Shown piece after piece: positions 52,671 through 64,000 of a stretch of DNA of 64,000 nt (its first letter is position 1; every line of letters begins with the position of its first letter). The notes under the pieces are model-generated. The model saw only the letters and a program-made list of their open reading frames with translations, did not search any database and had not been told where the DNA came from. A program made the translations under genes and the position numbers. This DNA comes from Apiotrichum sp. Y4204. Taxonomy: Eukaryota > Basidiomycota > Tremellomycetes > Trichosporonales > Trichosporonaceae. The stretch covers positions 241,419 to 305,418 of the forward strand of contig JAMYHL010000049.1 of the NCBI GenBank assembly GCA_025531455.1. Direction: 5' to 3'.

Positions 52671-53842
52671 ATGGCAACAGCAGGCGCCTCTGCGCCTTTC
52701 TCAGCAGGTGGGTGATGTGTGCTAGAGGCATAGCTGCCGAGTCCCGATCAAGCTACCATGTCTACCTTATCGACCTGTTGGACAATAATCTAACACTCAG
52801 ATGCCCTCAACCGGTACCGCCTGGCGCACAACGACCGCGAGTTGCGTCCGGTCATTCGTCGACTGAACCGGCTTGCGCACCCCGCCCCTCTGGCCGACGG
52901 GCAGGAGCCAGATGCCGACGCGTTGGCGGCGGAGACGGAGCTCGCACGCCTCGAGGTGGAGAAGTGGAAGCTTGGCGTGGAGCGCATGCTCGCCTCTGTA
53001 GGGAACCTCGAGCGCCAGCGCGAGAGCTATCGTCGCAAAGCGGAGGAAACTGGTGAGTTTAATAATTGCTGGTGGAGCTGATGGCAGTCGCGCGTACCGA
53101 GGCCCTCAAGCAGACGATTGCGGAGGAGAAGGCGCTCCTCGTCAAGCGCCTCGCGGAGCGGGACCACCGCGTCAAGTGCGATGAGGTGGCGAAGAAGATT
53201 CTTGCAAGGGGCAAGACGCGTAAGGAGCTGGAGGAGTGAGTGCAGCTGAGCGTCCATTCGAAGCTGCCACGCTAATTTGACAGGCAGATTACCTCCATTG
53301 AGGCCTCGATCGTGGAACACAAGACCGCGTACGAGGAGGTTCTTGCTGTGGCCGAGGCACGGAGTGAGACATTTACGAAGATTGTGGCTCTTGTGGACGA
53401 GTGCCGTGCGCTCAAGCTGCCGTCTGGCGCGTCGCCGGAGCCGATGGAGATCGACCCGCCAGCAGCCCCAGCTTCGTCAGGGCCGTCATCCACAAAGCTG
53501 AGCGCTACGACGCTCCCGTTCCAGCCTACGACGCGCGCGCCCGCATCAGCACCGGCATCGCGCGCGGCCACTCCCGCCCCGCCGTCCGGGCAGCGATCAT
53601 CCACGCCCGCCGCATCCGCGTACCCGTCGCGCCCGACGCGGAGCAATTCCTCTAACAATGCTGGACGCTATGCACGTGGTGGGCCGGCGTCCTTGCCCCC
53701 ACGTCCCAGCAATCTCCGCAATGTTCGTCCTGGAGGCCTCGAGGATGGTGAGGTTGGTGAGTCGGAGGACGGCGAGGTCAAGGAGGCCACGAAACGCAAG
53801 ACTGAGGAGGCGCCCAGCGGGCGGAGTACGCGCCGCAAGTAG
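52671..53842 (+). CDS. THO7: THO complex subunit 7
   Basis: THO/TREX component linking transcription, R-loop avoidance and mRNA export. Exons 52671-52707, 52801-53052, 53088-53235 and 53284-53842 encode 331 aa. Seen: a Thoc7-type helical start NRYRLAHNDRELRPVIRRLNRL, then continuous coiled coil (about residues 15-185) with ELARLEVEKWKLGVERML and EEKALLVKRLAERD, and a Ser/Pro/Ala-rich tail ending in an acidic/basic Glu/Lys/Arg patch with EDGEV repeats. Fungal members of the family have this coiled-coil then disordered-tail layout; the match rests on pattern rather than a catalytic motif. Confidence 0.82.
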
Positions 53843-54100
53843 TGTTGTATCATAGTGTCCATGCATAGCGGACAAGTCCCATGTGTAGAACAGAGAAATA
53901 AGAATACGTATTGTGTGCATTGGGCGACAGAGGAGGGTAGACGGTTAAGGAGTAAATGTTGGCATGTTGGACGACAGCCACATCCAAAACGTGGCCCACA
54001 CGCAGAACAGGGTGGAGGCGATGACCGAAACGTCACCTGTGAATGACATCTTTGACTTCCAACAACACCATCCTCTAATCTCTAACCATCACACTTCCTC

Positions 54101-56217
54101 ATGTCCGCGACAAGGGACGCTCCGCGGCGCAAGCGGCGCGCGGGGATCGACGCGGACGCGATCCTGCGCGCGGTGAACACGCCAAGCCGGCGACGCTTCC
54201 TCATCACGATCTGCTTCCCGCTATTCGTCCTCATGTGCCTTCCGTGGTGGTTCTTCACGACGAGCATCGAGCGCCTCCCGCTACCGAAAGAGCGCATTGC
54301 GGCGCTGGAGCATGCGCAGGTGGGTATATTTCGAAGGCGGAAATCGCGATGTTTGTGCTCACTGTAGACGCCCGACATCCTCACCAAGATCTGGCTGACC
54401 GCCGACGACGACGTCTTCGCCGCGCCGCCGCCGGGCAAGGCGACGTACCCTACGTCCGTGAAGCTCGAGGGCGTGATCAAAGACGTGCACAAGGGCATTG
54501 ACGGGCTGGTCAGGCGCAACCCTATCGAGACCCGCGGCGCGCGCAGATGGGAGCTCGTCGTGAATGAGCGTAAGTTGCGTATGAACGATGCATGGATGGC
54601 CGCTGGACTGTCAACTGACCCAACAGCAAAGGCACCGCTGCGAGCCCATTTGCATTACGACATGACAGCCAACACTTCGTTCCCACTCGAGCCGTACTTC
54701 AAGGCCACGGACGACGGAGACTTGCCGCGCGGCACACTCATGATCCCTATTCACCCCGAGCACGTCAAGGACCGCAATCTGAAGCGTAAGTGGACTGATA
54801 GCCGAACTCATTCGGAATCTCTGTACTGACTTGGCTCAGTACACACCAAGATTGCCCTTGTCAACGGTATCAGCTTAGTTCTGCCCGAGTACATTCCCGA
54901 GATCACGAACCGGGCGCTCGCGTACTCGCCGAATATCACGCTCAGCTTTGTGGTGCTCAATGAGGACAGTGGAGACGGCAGCTTCGTGGCAGGCTGGGAC
55001 ATTGAGGAGGCCATCAAGGGTGAGATTGGGGTGCCTGTGAATAAACGTGTCCGATACCATGCCCTTTGGGGCTTTACTCACACCAGACCATGTCCTTCCT
55101 CACCTGGAACCGCTGGCGCCCGTGTTCAATTTCACCGTCGAGAGCCAGGTTCTCTACCACGCGCCCTTGACATTTGAGCCGGCGCAGGAGGACGGGCGCT
55201 GGATCATCGACGAGGACCGCATGCAGATCTTCGTGTCTGAGCGCTGGAGTCTCGACTCGGCATCCACGAACAACCCTGTCCTCAAGTTCCTTCTCTTCGT
55301 GCCCCGCGCGGCACACCGCCCAATGCACCTCAGCGCGAACCGTAAGTCTATAGGAGAGTGGATGTTTTCTGAGTCGACGCATCCACGTAACGCTCAGATC
55401 TGATCCCAGAATCTACCGCGTTCCTCGTTCCGCAGAAGGGAAGCGTCATCCTCCTCAACCCGCCGCAGCCCGACGGCGGCTTCCACCTCTCTGCACCAGC
55501 TCTCGTTGCGCCTTTCGAGCAGTTCGTACGGCATCTGTATGACCTCCTTGCGCTCATCCCGATCCCCGCCAAAGTCCGCAGCGACCACGCCGCAGGGCGC
55601 GGTTCTCGCGGCCTCGCCGACCCGCTCAGCCCCTTCCAGCTCGACACGATCCTCCGTCAGCGCCTCGCGGAAAATACCGCCGAGGGCCGTACGACGCTCG
55701 CGGGCATCGTGCGCCTCGTCGACAAGATCAAGGAGATGAAGGTCGGAACGGGCGTGCGCGACAAGGTTCTCGGCGCGGTGCGCCGTCTCGAGGGCGTGAG
55801 TACAGCTGAATCGTAGATTGCTAAGCTGCTTATACTGACGGCAGCTTCCTGCTGCGGCGAAGCAGAAGGGTCCGCTCTCGGCGTTCATCCTCTCGCGTGA
55901 TGCGGTTGCTCTCGCCAACGAGGCCTTCTTCGACCCCTCCATGATGGGCTTGCTATATTTCGTGAGTCTGCTGCCCCTAGGAGTCACCAGATCTCCCTAT
56001 ACTGATATGCCAGCCCGACGAGCACAAGTTCGCAGTGTACACGCCGCTCTTTGCGCCCATCGGTATCTCCATGTGTGTAGCATTCCTGCGTGAGATAATT
56101 ACGTGGAAGAAGCGAAGACGTGCCGCCGCCGCAAAGTCCAAGTCGGAGAAGGACGAACCGGCTGAGGCCCAACCATCAGAGTCCACTGGCGTATCGACTG
56201 CTGTGGAGGTTAAATAG
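54101..56217 (+). CDS. GPI17: GPI transamidase subunit PIG-S (GPI17)
   Basis: ER membrane subunit of the complex that attaches GPI anchors. Exons 54101-54319, 54368-54569, 54627-54785, 54840-55019, 55087-55341, 55398-55795, 55845-55961 and 56014-56217 encode 577 aa, normal for PIG-S. One membrane helix near the N-terminus (about 32-53, after basic residues) and one near the C-terminus (about 519-541) with a lumenal domain between, ending in a basic cytosolic tail (KKRRRAAAAKSKSEK). Lumenal landmarks: the PLPKERI segment, VLPEYIPEITNRALAYSPNI, SFVVLNED, WDIEEAI, SFHLSAP-like blocks. All eight exon joints keep frame and use standard sites. Confidence 0.92.
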
Positions 56218-56528
56218 ACTAGACTGATGCTATATCTCTGCTCTCAATCCGTTGGTTCCAAACTGATGCATGCAAGAGATATCTCAAGAAGCACGTCGCG
56301 GCCAGCGCAGCGTGGCCAACAGCCGAGTGGTGGGAACTACAAGTGATATAGACGTGCAGAGTAGCTCGTGAGGCAGGGGCAAGGTGTACGAACGGGGAAT
56401 ACCGAAATCAACCGGGGTAAAGGCTGAGAGCTGCTGGGCTATAGCACCTAGTCCAGCTCATTATAAAGCGTATGTGGTCCTGGGTATCGCAAGAGAAATA
56501 TGATGGTGGGCGTTCGTGTGTCTGGTCG
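56218..56528. other. Convergent 3' spacer PIG-S / RasGAP
   Basis: 311 bp between convergent stops. Presumed 3' UTRs only. Confidence 0.5.
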
Positions 56529-59500
56529 TTACATTGTCAGCGACTCGATCAGGGCAGCGACCCATTTGGCCATGCTCGAGAGTCGGTCAATCTTGACAGC
56601 CGTAAACGACATTTCTGTCAGCCCCCTCATGCCAAGGTCCTCGAGGACCTGTTCGCGGGCACTGGGGCCATTGCTGTTGGGGGCACCGCTGGCAAAGCTG
56701 CTCTTCTTGTGTAGTGACGCGGTGTCGTTCGTCGGGAACGAGTATGTAGAGTCCACCATGGCCCGTTCAAAGATCTGCGTTACAGCAGCCAGGATCGTGG
56801 TGGACGAAGTCGTGTTCAGCACAGAGGTCATGCGGGGAATGAGTTGATCGTATCTGATGTCAGTTCGATTCGGAAGCAAATTGACTCACGCCATGGCTAC
56901 GACCTCTGGCGTCTCTTGGCTAGCCTCTGCAAGGAGACGGTAGAGCACGAGCTTCTCGGTGTCACTGCTCGCCTGGCCGAGAATGGTAACGACGAGGGTG
57001 ATGAGCAACAACGCCGTCGAGTTGTCAGGAATGTTGAGAAGTGGGAAGATTGATAATGTCGAGAGGTCCTTGAGCGCTTCGTCGGCCACCTCGACACCAG
57101 CCGCTGAGAACAATTGCTTGAGGTCCGCGGTGTTGGAGGAAGTGATAGGAAGAAGTGGAGTGAAGAATGCCACGCTCATGGCACCAATGAGCGGTTCGTC
57201 GTCGGATGGCTCACGCGGCGCCTGTGCTGACAGCCTCAGCAGCTCCGTGAGAGTGGCAATGGTGAGTTTACGGGTGTTTGGGTGGCGCACACCCTTGTAC
57301 AGAATGGCCACCAGGGAGAAGCATGCGTTTGTGTCGAAGTTTATACCACAGAGTTGGTCGAGCTTACGAGCAGAGTCCCCAACATTCTTGCGCGTCTCGA
57401 GGAGGTTGCCAAACAGGCCATTGGCAAAGTACCCTATCGAGTCGAGGTGGCGAAGGGTTGTGAGAAGGAGGTCGAGCGCAGGCGCGAACAAGGGGATGTA
57501 AGAGAGCTGGAGGACAGCCACGGCGAGCCAGAAGAGCGCAGGTGCGTAGCGGCTATCGGGCACAAGACCGGGGATGACACGGGCCAGGCAACGAAGCATG
57601 CTAACGATCAGAACCGTGTCCGATTCTTGGAAGTGCATCAGCGTGTTGCTGAGCGAAATCAGAATCTGATACACAAGGTCGTCGTCCATCTCATCGGCTG
57701 CGAGGTAGCCGAGAGCCGTAAATGCCTGAGGTTGAGTGGCTGGGTTGGACTGGAAGCAGGTAGCAGCCACCAAACCCATCCAACGAGCGCGCCACTGGTT
57801 AGAACAGTCGGTTGAGACTGCTCCAGACGACAAGACATCGCCGAGGAACTTTATCACCATCTCGAGGGAGTCGAGATGCGCCACGCCTGTCTGGTCCCAT
57901 TGAGGAAGGCCCGAAAGCTCGAGGCTGCCCTGGCTCTGGGTAAGACCAAAGGCCGCGATCATCTCTGATGACTGGAGCTTGTGAAGGAGATGCTGGAGTG
58001 TCGTCGAGTCCATGTCACCCGAAGCCGTATGCGTGCCGAGGGCCTGAAGTACGTTCATGACCAAGCCGTAGACAGTCTGGCGCATCAGGACCGGGCCGAT
58101 GCCGACCAAGAGGGTGATCGAGTGGCAGAGCTCAGCAAGGAAGAGCTGGTTGTCGATTTGCGACTGGGGGTTGAAAGCCAGCGCCAAGTACAGGCGCGCC
58201 AACGTGCAGATCTCGTTCCACGATCCGCTCTCGGTGAGGCTGGCAGACGGCTTGACATATGTCTGGCCAATGGTCTTGCGCAGACGGGAAATGACCTTGC
58301 CGCGCACAGCGGTAGAGCTCAGTGACACAAGAATGTCCGCAACAGTCTCAGCCTTCTCCGATCCTGGGCCTGAGTTGACGGCAGTGTTGAGCAGTTCGGT
58401 GACCGCGAGGTCGACCAACGCCTCGTGGGAAGAGCCAATGACGCTCCACACATGCTCCTGGATCGAGAGCCCAAGCCGATGCTTTTCCGTAACTGTCAGC
58501 GAGATGAGGCTGCGCACAATCTCGGCGACAAGCTTGATGCTCTCGACACCATCATCGCGGGTCGGCTTGGCAAACATGTCGAGGTTGCCCAGCCATGGCG
58601 CAATGTAGTGTAAGCAGGCCGACTTCTGAGGAATGTCCGCTTTGTTGAACCCAATGGTCCACTCCTTCAGGAACTCGAGGGTAAGGTTCGGCGCCGAAGT
58701 AGCAAGGGTCTTGCTCAGCTTGTACACAAATGAGAGCGAGTTGCTCGGGATGAGGAGTCCAGCTGCCATTAGCAAATGCCCCTCAAGTTTCTACTCACTT
58801 GACACCTTCACAACCGAAGGGGAGAGCTCATACTTGAAGAACTGACAGAGCTCGCTGACAAGGTTGTACGCTCCAAGTCGGAGAGTCTCGTCGCTCGAAG
58901 TGAGGTTGAGGAACGCGACATTCAGTAGCGTGCCGGGCACGTCACTGGGTCGCAGGGCACGGTCTTCCGACGGGGTATCCCTTAATCTTCCACGAGCGGC
59001 GCGGATCATTTGAGCCATCTCGAGACGCTCTGCTATGTGTCAGACAGCGTATCATCACAAATTGAGGACTTACTCCGTGATATAAACGTCACCGACTGGT
59101 TCTGCGAGTGCTTGATGGTCATGCGGTCAGATGAGACGCCGGACCCAAGAACGACATCGTCCACGTCCTTGAGACGAATAATGTCAATGATATAAGCCTT
59201 GAGGCTCGCTGTGACGTCCTGCTTTCGCCAGGTTGCGACCTGAATGCAATCGCTGCCGAGCTTGACCACGACGGGAACCTGCATCTCGTGGTCTGTGATG
59301 CACAGGAGGTTGGTGAACACGTGCTCGGCGTCGAAAGCAAGCGCCATTGTACGGTCGGGGAGAGCAAGAGTCGTGTAGGGAATAAGGTCGGCAAGCTCTC
59401 CGGGGCTGCTTGCAGCGACGACGCTCTTGCCCACAGAAGGTCCCACAGACTGGAGATCGTTGATGATACGACGCAGACGTTTGCGAGCATACGAGTTAGG

Positions 59501-62500
59501 GTTGTACAGCACCAGGGTGTTAATCATTGGCAGAATTCCAGGCGGGCACATCTGCACTGAGCGCCGGAGCCAAACCGAGGGCATCTCAGTCATTGACGAG
59601 AAATCGGTCAGGTCAATAACAAGGTCGAAGAAGTCGGTGACCTTGTCGAGAACCGAGAACACGTGATACGCCAACAGATCGTAGTCGACGAGGGCGACGC
59701 GTGCAATAATGAAGTAGAAGATGCGGCGGCCGTTCTGGCTGGCGGGACCCTCGTAGAAGGCGTTAGCGACCGACTCTGTGTTGCGACCAGCGTTGTGGCG
59801 CATAAAGTCATCATAAACCTGCGAACGAGCACTGGAACTGAGGCGGACGGTGTCGGCCGGGGGCCCAGTTTCCTCCATTATCTGGCGGAGAGTTGCGAGC
59901 GCACCCTTCCCGTCAAGATCCAAGCGGAGCGAGCGAGTCGACGACGACGACCGTGTGCGGAAGGTCGGGGGCATGGTCTCGAGAGCAGTCTCAAGTCGTC
60001 CAATGTGCTTGAACACAAAGCGCTGGATGGTGGAGTTGCAGAAGTCAGCGTCGAGGTTGCGTTCGCCCTCCTCCTGGAATGTCTTTGTTGCCTGGCTGAC
60101 CTCCCAGCTACGCGGACGAACGGCCACATCCGACAGGAACTTGGTAACCTGTCGAATGTTCTCTGACAGGAACTGATTCAGGACCTTCATGTGGGCCTCC
60201 TTGTTGCCGAACAGAACATTGTTGGCCAGGTTCTGGATAATCTTCGTGACCAGCAAGAGCGCACGGCGGGTGTCGCGAGTGTCTGGGCTGACATCCATGT
60301 CGATTCCCTCCGGCGCGACGATTGCGGGGCAGAAGAAGCGGAGGAAGACGAATGATCCCACGGCAGAGTGACGCGAGTCAGGAAAGCGCTCCTCGACCAC
60401 CTCCCAGATGTGGTGACACAAGGCCCGGAAGAGAATAGGCACGTTGGGTGTGGAAGAGTAAATAAGATCCAGGAGTGCCTGAGTCATGATGCGCAAGTGG
60501 TCGTGGTTCCGCTCGAGATCTTCTCCGGGTCCAGCCTTTGTGGGATCCAGTTCGAAAGAGCACTCTGGCGGCTTTTCGGCAAGGTTCGTGATGAGGGGCT
60601 GGAGGGTGTTGCGAACATAGTTGTAGCCGTACGTCTTTGCGAACAGTGTCAAGAGACGTGTGGTAATGGAGTTGGCGCGGAAGAGCTCAGACTCGTGGTT
60701 GGTCTGCTGCACCTCCTTCTCAATGAGGATCTTCATGAGGCTGAGGAGGTTGCCCTTGGCCTCGAACGTCCGGAAAAGCAGCATCGAGACCTCGTCCAGA
60801 TCGGAAGAGGTTGTCACGTCGCAAATTGCTAGGGCGAGAGCAAGGTTGGGAGCTGTCAGAGCATCCAGGTAAACCTTCGGGGCGGAAGAGTTATCCTTCG
60901 TCGCCAGACCACCGAAACGAGCACCCTGTTGAAGAATATTGGCGAGCAGCTGCATGAACGCGGTCCGGATCGAGGTGTCCTCGTGGTAGCCAAGAGCAAG
61001 GCAGTGCTGCAGACCGACATCGACGTTGGCAGAGAGCAAGTTGGAAAGCATGAGGATGGCGAGCGCGGGGTAGTTGTCAGGGCTGCTGACACGCATGCTC
61101 AGGCCGGAGACGGAGGCGGCAATTTGAGACGATTCGGTTTCCACATTGGTGGACCTCTCCAGTACTCGCAACAGCATGCTGTAGTAACGGTAGAAGAGGC
61201 GCGACTTGCCGACACCCTGTGGGTCCTCAGAATCGTCGCCTGGTTGACGGATGACCAGCCCATCAGTGATTGGAATCATCGCTCGGAGGCAGGCGAGGTC
61301 CAGGTCGCGCTGCACCTTGTCGTAATGGCTCGAAGTGTGGTACTCTTCCCTGAACGACTCGATAGACCACTCGCTCATCCACTCTAGAAGGGCGTTGCGC
61401 AACTTGCTCGCATTGCCGAGAACCGCAAACTCGGGCTTGTTGAGAACAGCCTCGATCAATTGGCAGAACTTGATCTTGATCCGCATGTTTGAGTCCTCGC
61501 GACCAAGCCGATGGGTGTACTGTGCGATCGTATACAGCAGCTCACCAAGGTCAACCTGAACGCCTCCGGCATTCTCTCCGGGATTCACACGCTCAACCCA
61601 AAGACGGAGAACTGCAATGGCCTGTTCCACGAAAGTGGTAAACGCCTCGGATGGCGTCACGCCACCCGGACCGATAGAGTGGGCGAGAAGCTTGGTCATC
61701 TGCACCACGAGGATGCGACACAAGCTCAGGGGCAGCTCGGATCCGAGTGCGTCCTTCATCGATTCGCGGACGTGGATCGAAGGGCTGATCAGGAAGTCGA
61801 CACACTGGCGTAGAAACGCCTCAACTGCCGTTTGCGAATCTGGCAACTCCTCGTAAACGCGCGGGAGGATACCCTTGCCGACAATTTCAACGATCGGTGG
61901 GGGTAAAGTCAAGTCGTGCAAGCACACGTTGCTTGTTGCGCAGAGGAAGGCAACCAGATTCTGCCACTCCTTTGACTCCTCCTCGGTGAGACCGTCAATG
62001 TCAGCGGCAAGGTTCCGACGACGAACTTCGCGGTCACCACTGGCGTCGTCCGACTCGGCTGCGAGGATCTTGTTCGTCAGAGTCTTGGCGCGGGCGGCAA
62101 GACCGAACCAGACAGCGCTCAATAGTGTTGATGGGCGTACGTGGCGCTTCATGATGCGGCGAATTGCGCGTTGTTGCTGGTGACGTCCGGTGGCAGGAGG
62201 GAGGCTTGCCAGTTCCGCCAACATCGTGCTGTGAGAAGTGATTTCGTCCAGCTGGGCCTGACTGTTGCTTATGCTACTGCGCACCAACAGCATGAGCTTG
62301 GAAAGCGCAAGAAGCGCAGGCGCTGCCAGGTTGATCTGCTCGACATCCGGGCCCGTGAGGTTGGTGACTGTGGCAACCTTGGCGACGAGAACCGCAGCCC
62401 TGGCGTTGGGAGCTTTGGGTAGAATATCCGGTAGTGTTTGGGTTACGCGTAGCACACAGTGCACCGTCTCGCGGAATGCGCCCGCAATCAGCGCCATGTC

Positions 62501-64000
62501 GTTCACGTCTCCGATCTGGAAGTCAACAAGGAGCTGACGACTCGCATCGATGAGAATCTGCCAGATTGACGAGGCTGAGCTGGCGACCAGAGCTGCTCGG
62601 GACGGGTCCTTGGTGGCCGTGTCAACCAAGTACTCGAGAATGACAAGGTTTGTCTTGGCAGCCTGAGCGCGGATGCTCAACGGACACGTTGCTGCCGTGA
62701 GGGACGATATACAGACGAACAACTGTGCGAGAGTGTCTGAAGGGTCGCCGATTCCATCGAAAGCGAAGTTCGGGTCCATCGCCAACAAGTTCAAGATCTC
62801 CCAAACAAGGTCGGTACCGGAAAGAGGAAGGTCGATGCTGCTACGTGCGCGACGAGTTGCAGCATTGTTGACCACCGCTGGGGTTTGGGCTTTAAGAATG
62901 CTGCGAACGGAGGCGGCAACCTCGGCGCGGAATCCGCTTGCTGGCTGGTACCATGGTAATCGCTGGCTCTCGTTAACGATAGCCGTACAGGCGCGGACAC
63001 CTATGATCTTGCTAACGTCAGTCGCGGCGTCACTCCACAGTTTCGGGAAGATCAGCGACGAAGTACCCGTAGGATTAGCACGGTACAGGGCCACGAGACC
63101 ATCGACAAGCACATTCGTATCCGTGATCTCTGGTGCCAGAGAGGAGTAGAACAGGGCGTTCTTGAGCTCGTTCTGGAAATCGGGGACCAGGCTGCGAATG
63201 CCAGATGTGTCTAACCGAGGGCTACAGCACATGGCCGCGCGAACAAGGTCGACATAGCATACAGCACAAGCCTCAAACGACTTGCTCTGGCTGAGCCCTT
63301 TGCGCAGGCTGTCCATGAAGCTCAGCTTCTTCGCAAGAGTTGAGCCTGACCTAGCCGATTCTCCCAGGGCGATACGCTTCATCACGTCCGGTGAAAGCAC
63401 GAGAAGCATGATCATGAGGGGATAGAAGACCTTCTGCCGCTTGGTGGTCGAAGACGATTCGGACATGGACTGGAGGACGTCGAACAGGACATCGGGGCTT
63501 CCGTCCAGTTTGCGGTTTCCCTCAATAAGCGCCTGGTACTCGGACGGGTTAACGTCAATCCAGTTCCAAATGGCCTTGCGCAACGCTGATGCAAGGGCGG
63601 GCTGAGCAGGGCGCTTGACGTGGAGGAATGGTGTAGAGATCTCCTGCAGGACCTGGGCGAGACGCGACGAGTCGACGTTGGCCCATGAGAGAAGGCTTAG
63701 CTCGAACAGCTCGGGATTCTCCTCCAATGTAGTGGTGAGGTGCGAAACACGAGCCTTGATCCGCGACAACACGAGCGGCCAGTTTGAGGCCGAGAGGAAG
63801 AATACGATCTGGGCCGTGTACCGAACCATTTGCTCGATCGCGGTAGACGTCGTCGGTGCGCTCGCGGCCAGCAGTGCTTGACGATCTGGCTCCTGCTTGC
63901 AGTTCATGCCCACATACGAATGACGCTGGATGAACTTGGCACCCAGCGAGTATGCACTAGAGCTTTGACCAGTCTGACGGGATGACGATGACAGGTTGGT
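56529..64000 (-). CDS. IRA1: IRA/neurofibromin-type Ras GTPase-activating protein, 5' part off the window
   Basis: Exons on the minus strand: window edge to 59074, 59029-58799, 58762-56890 and 56853-56529, about 2450 aa in the window; the frame is open to the right edge. Seen: long helical N-terminal part, then the RasGAP domain with LFRANSITTRLL (arginine finger, near 60680) and FLRFFCPAIVAPE (near 60335), then a Sec14/CRAL-TRIO-like region (around 59450-59780: LVDYDLLAYHVFSVLDK, LVIDLTDFSS) followed by a PH-like piece and another long helical C-terminus. This is the Ira1/2-NF1 plan: it turns off Ras-cAMP signalling. The three introns shown are 44, 36 and 36 nt. Which of the paralogues it equals cannot be told. 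Confidence 0.95.

Noticed and set aside
1..64000. CRISPR arrays, insertion sequences, rRNA genes, retroelements
   Set aside because: No spaced repeats, transposase or reverse-transcriptase motifs, or rRNA-like stretches were seen; the organism is eukaryotic.

Overview
The window is nuclear DNA of a GC-rich, gene-dense, intron-rich fungus, most likely a basidiomycetous yeast of the Tremellomycetes (Trichosporonales/Cryptococcus-like). Reasons: nearly every gene is split by very short introns (about 34-60 nt) with GTNNGT donors and a branch site almost touching the acceptor (often ctgacagcag), several tRNA genes carry introns after position 37, and the protein families are fungal (mitofissin, PalI/SUR7, DUF1996, eIF3j/HCR1, IRA-type RasGAP). 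Placement at order level is inference. All gene models were spliced by hand from both strands; exon sums were checked for frame.

Layout, left to right. 1-10 kb: CTU1/NCS6 tRNA thiolase (cut by the left edge), an unknown protein with Cys pairs, a helical presumably mitochondrial protein, a GILT-family thiol reductase, a long promoter-like gap and an unknown 299-aa protein. 11-24 kb: mitochondrial FMT1, a transmembrane RING-H2 E3 ligase next to UBC13, eIF3j, cyclin L, an unknown 441-aa protein and a mitofissin (ATG44) homologue. 24-39 kb: sparse region with tRNA genes, a secreted DUF1996 protein, a PalI/SUR7 four-helix membrane protein, a LEA2-like type II membrane protein and a low-complexity protein. 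39-48 kb: the IME4/METTL3 m6A methyltransferase, AP-1 sigma, a UBE2W-like E2 whose start codon is split by an intron, a Gfo/Idh/MocA oxidoreductase, tRNA-Leu and a Ser/Pro-rich protein. 50-64 kb: ARL8, initiator tRNA-Met, THO7, PIG-S and the C-terminal 2.45 kaa of an IRA/neurofibromin RasGAP that runs off the right edge.

The content is mostly housekeeping: tRNA modification and charging, translation initiation, ubiquitin, splicing/export, vesicle traffic, GPI anchoring and Ras signalling. There is no sign of a mobile element, CRISPR, virus or metabolic cluster. The unusual material lies in gene structure (split ATG, an 18-nt microexon, frame-preserving and oversized introns), in tRNA-Met paralogues that differ only by a 7-nt intron, and in several lineage-specific proteins without a recognisable family.
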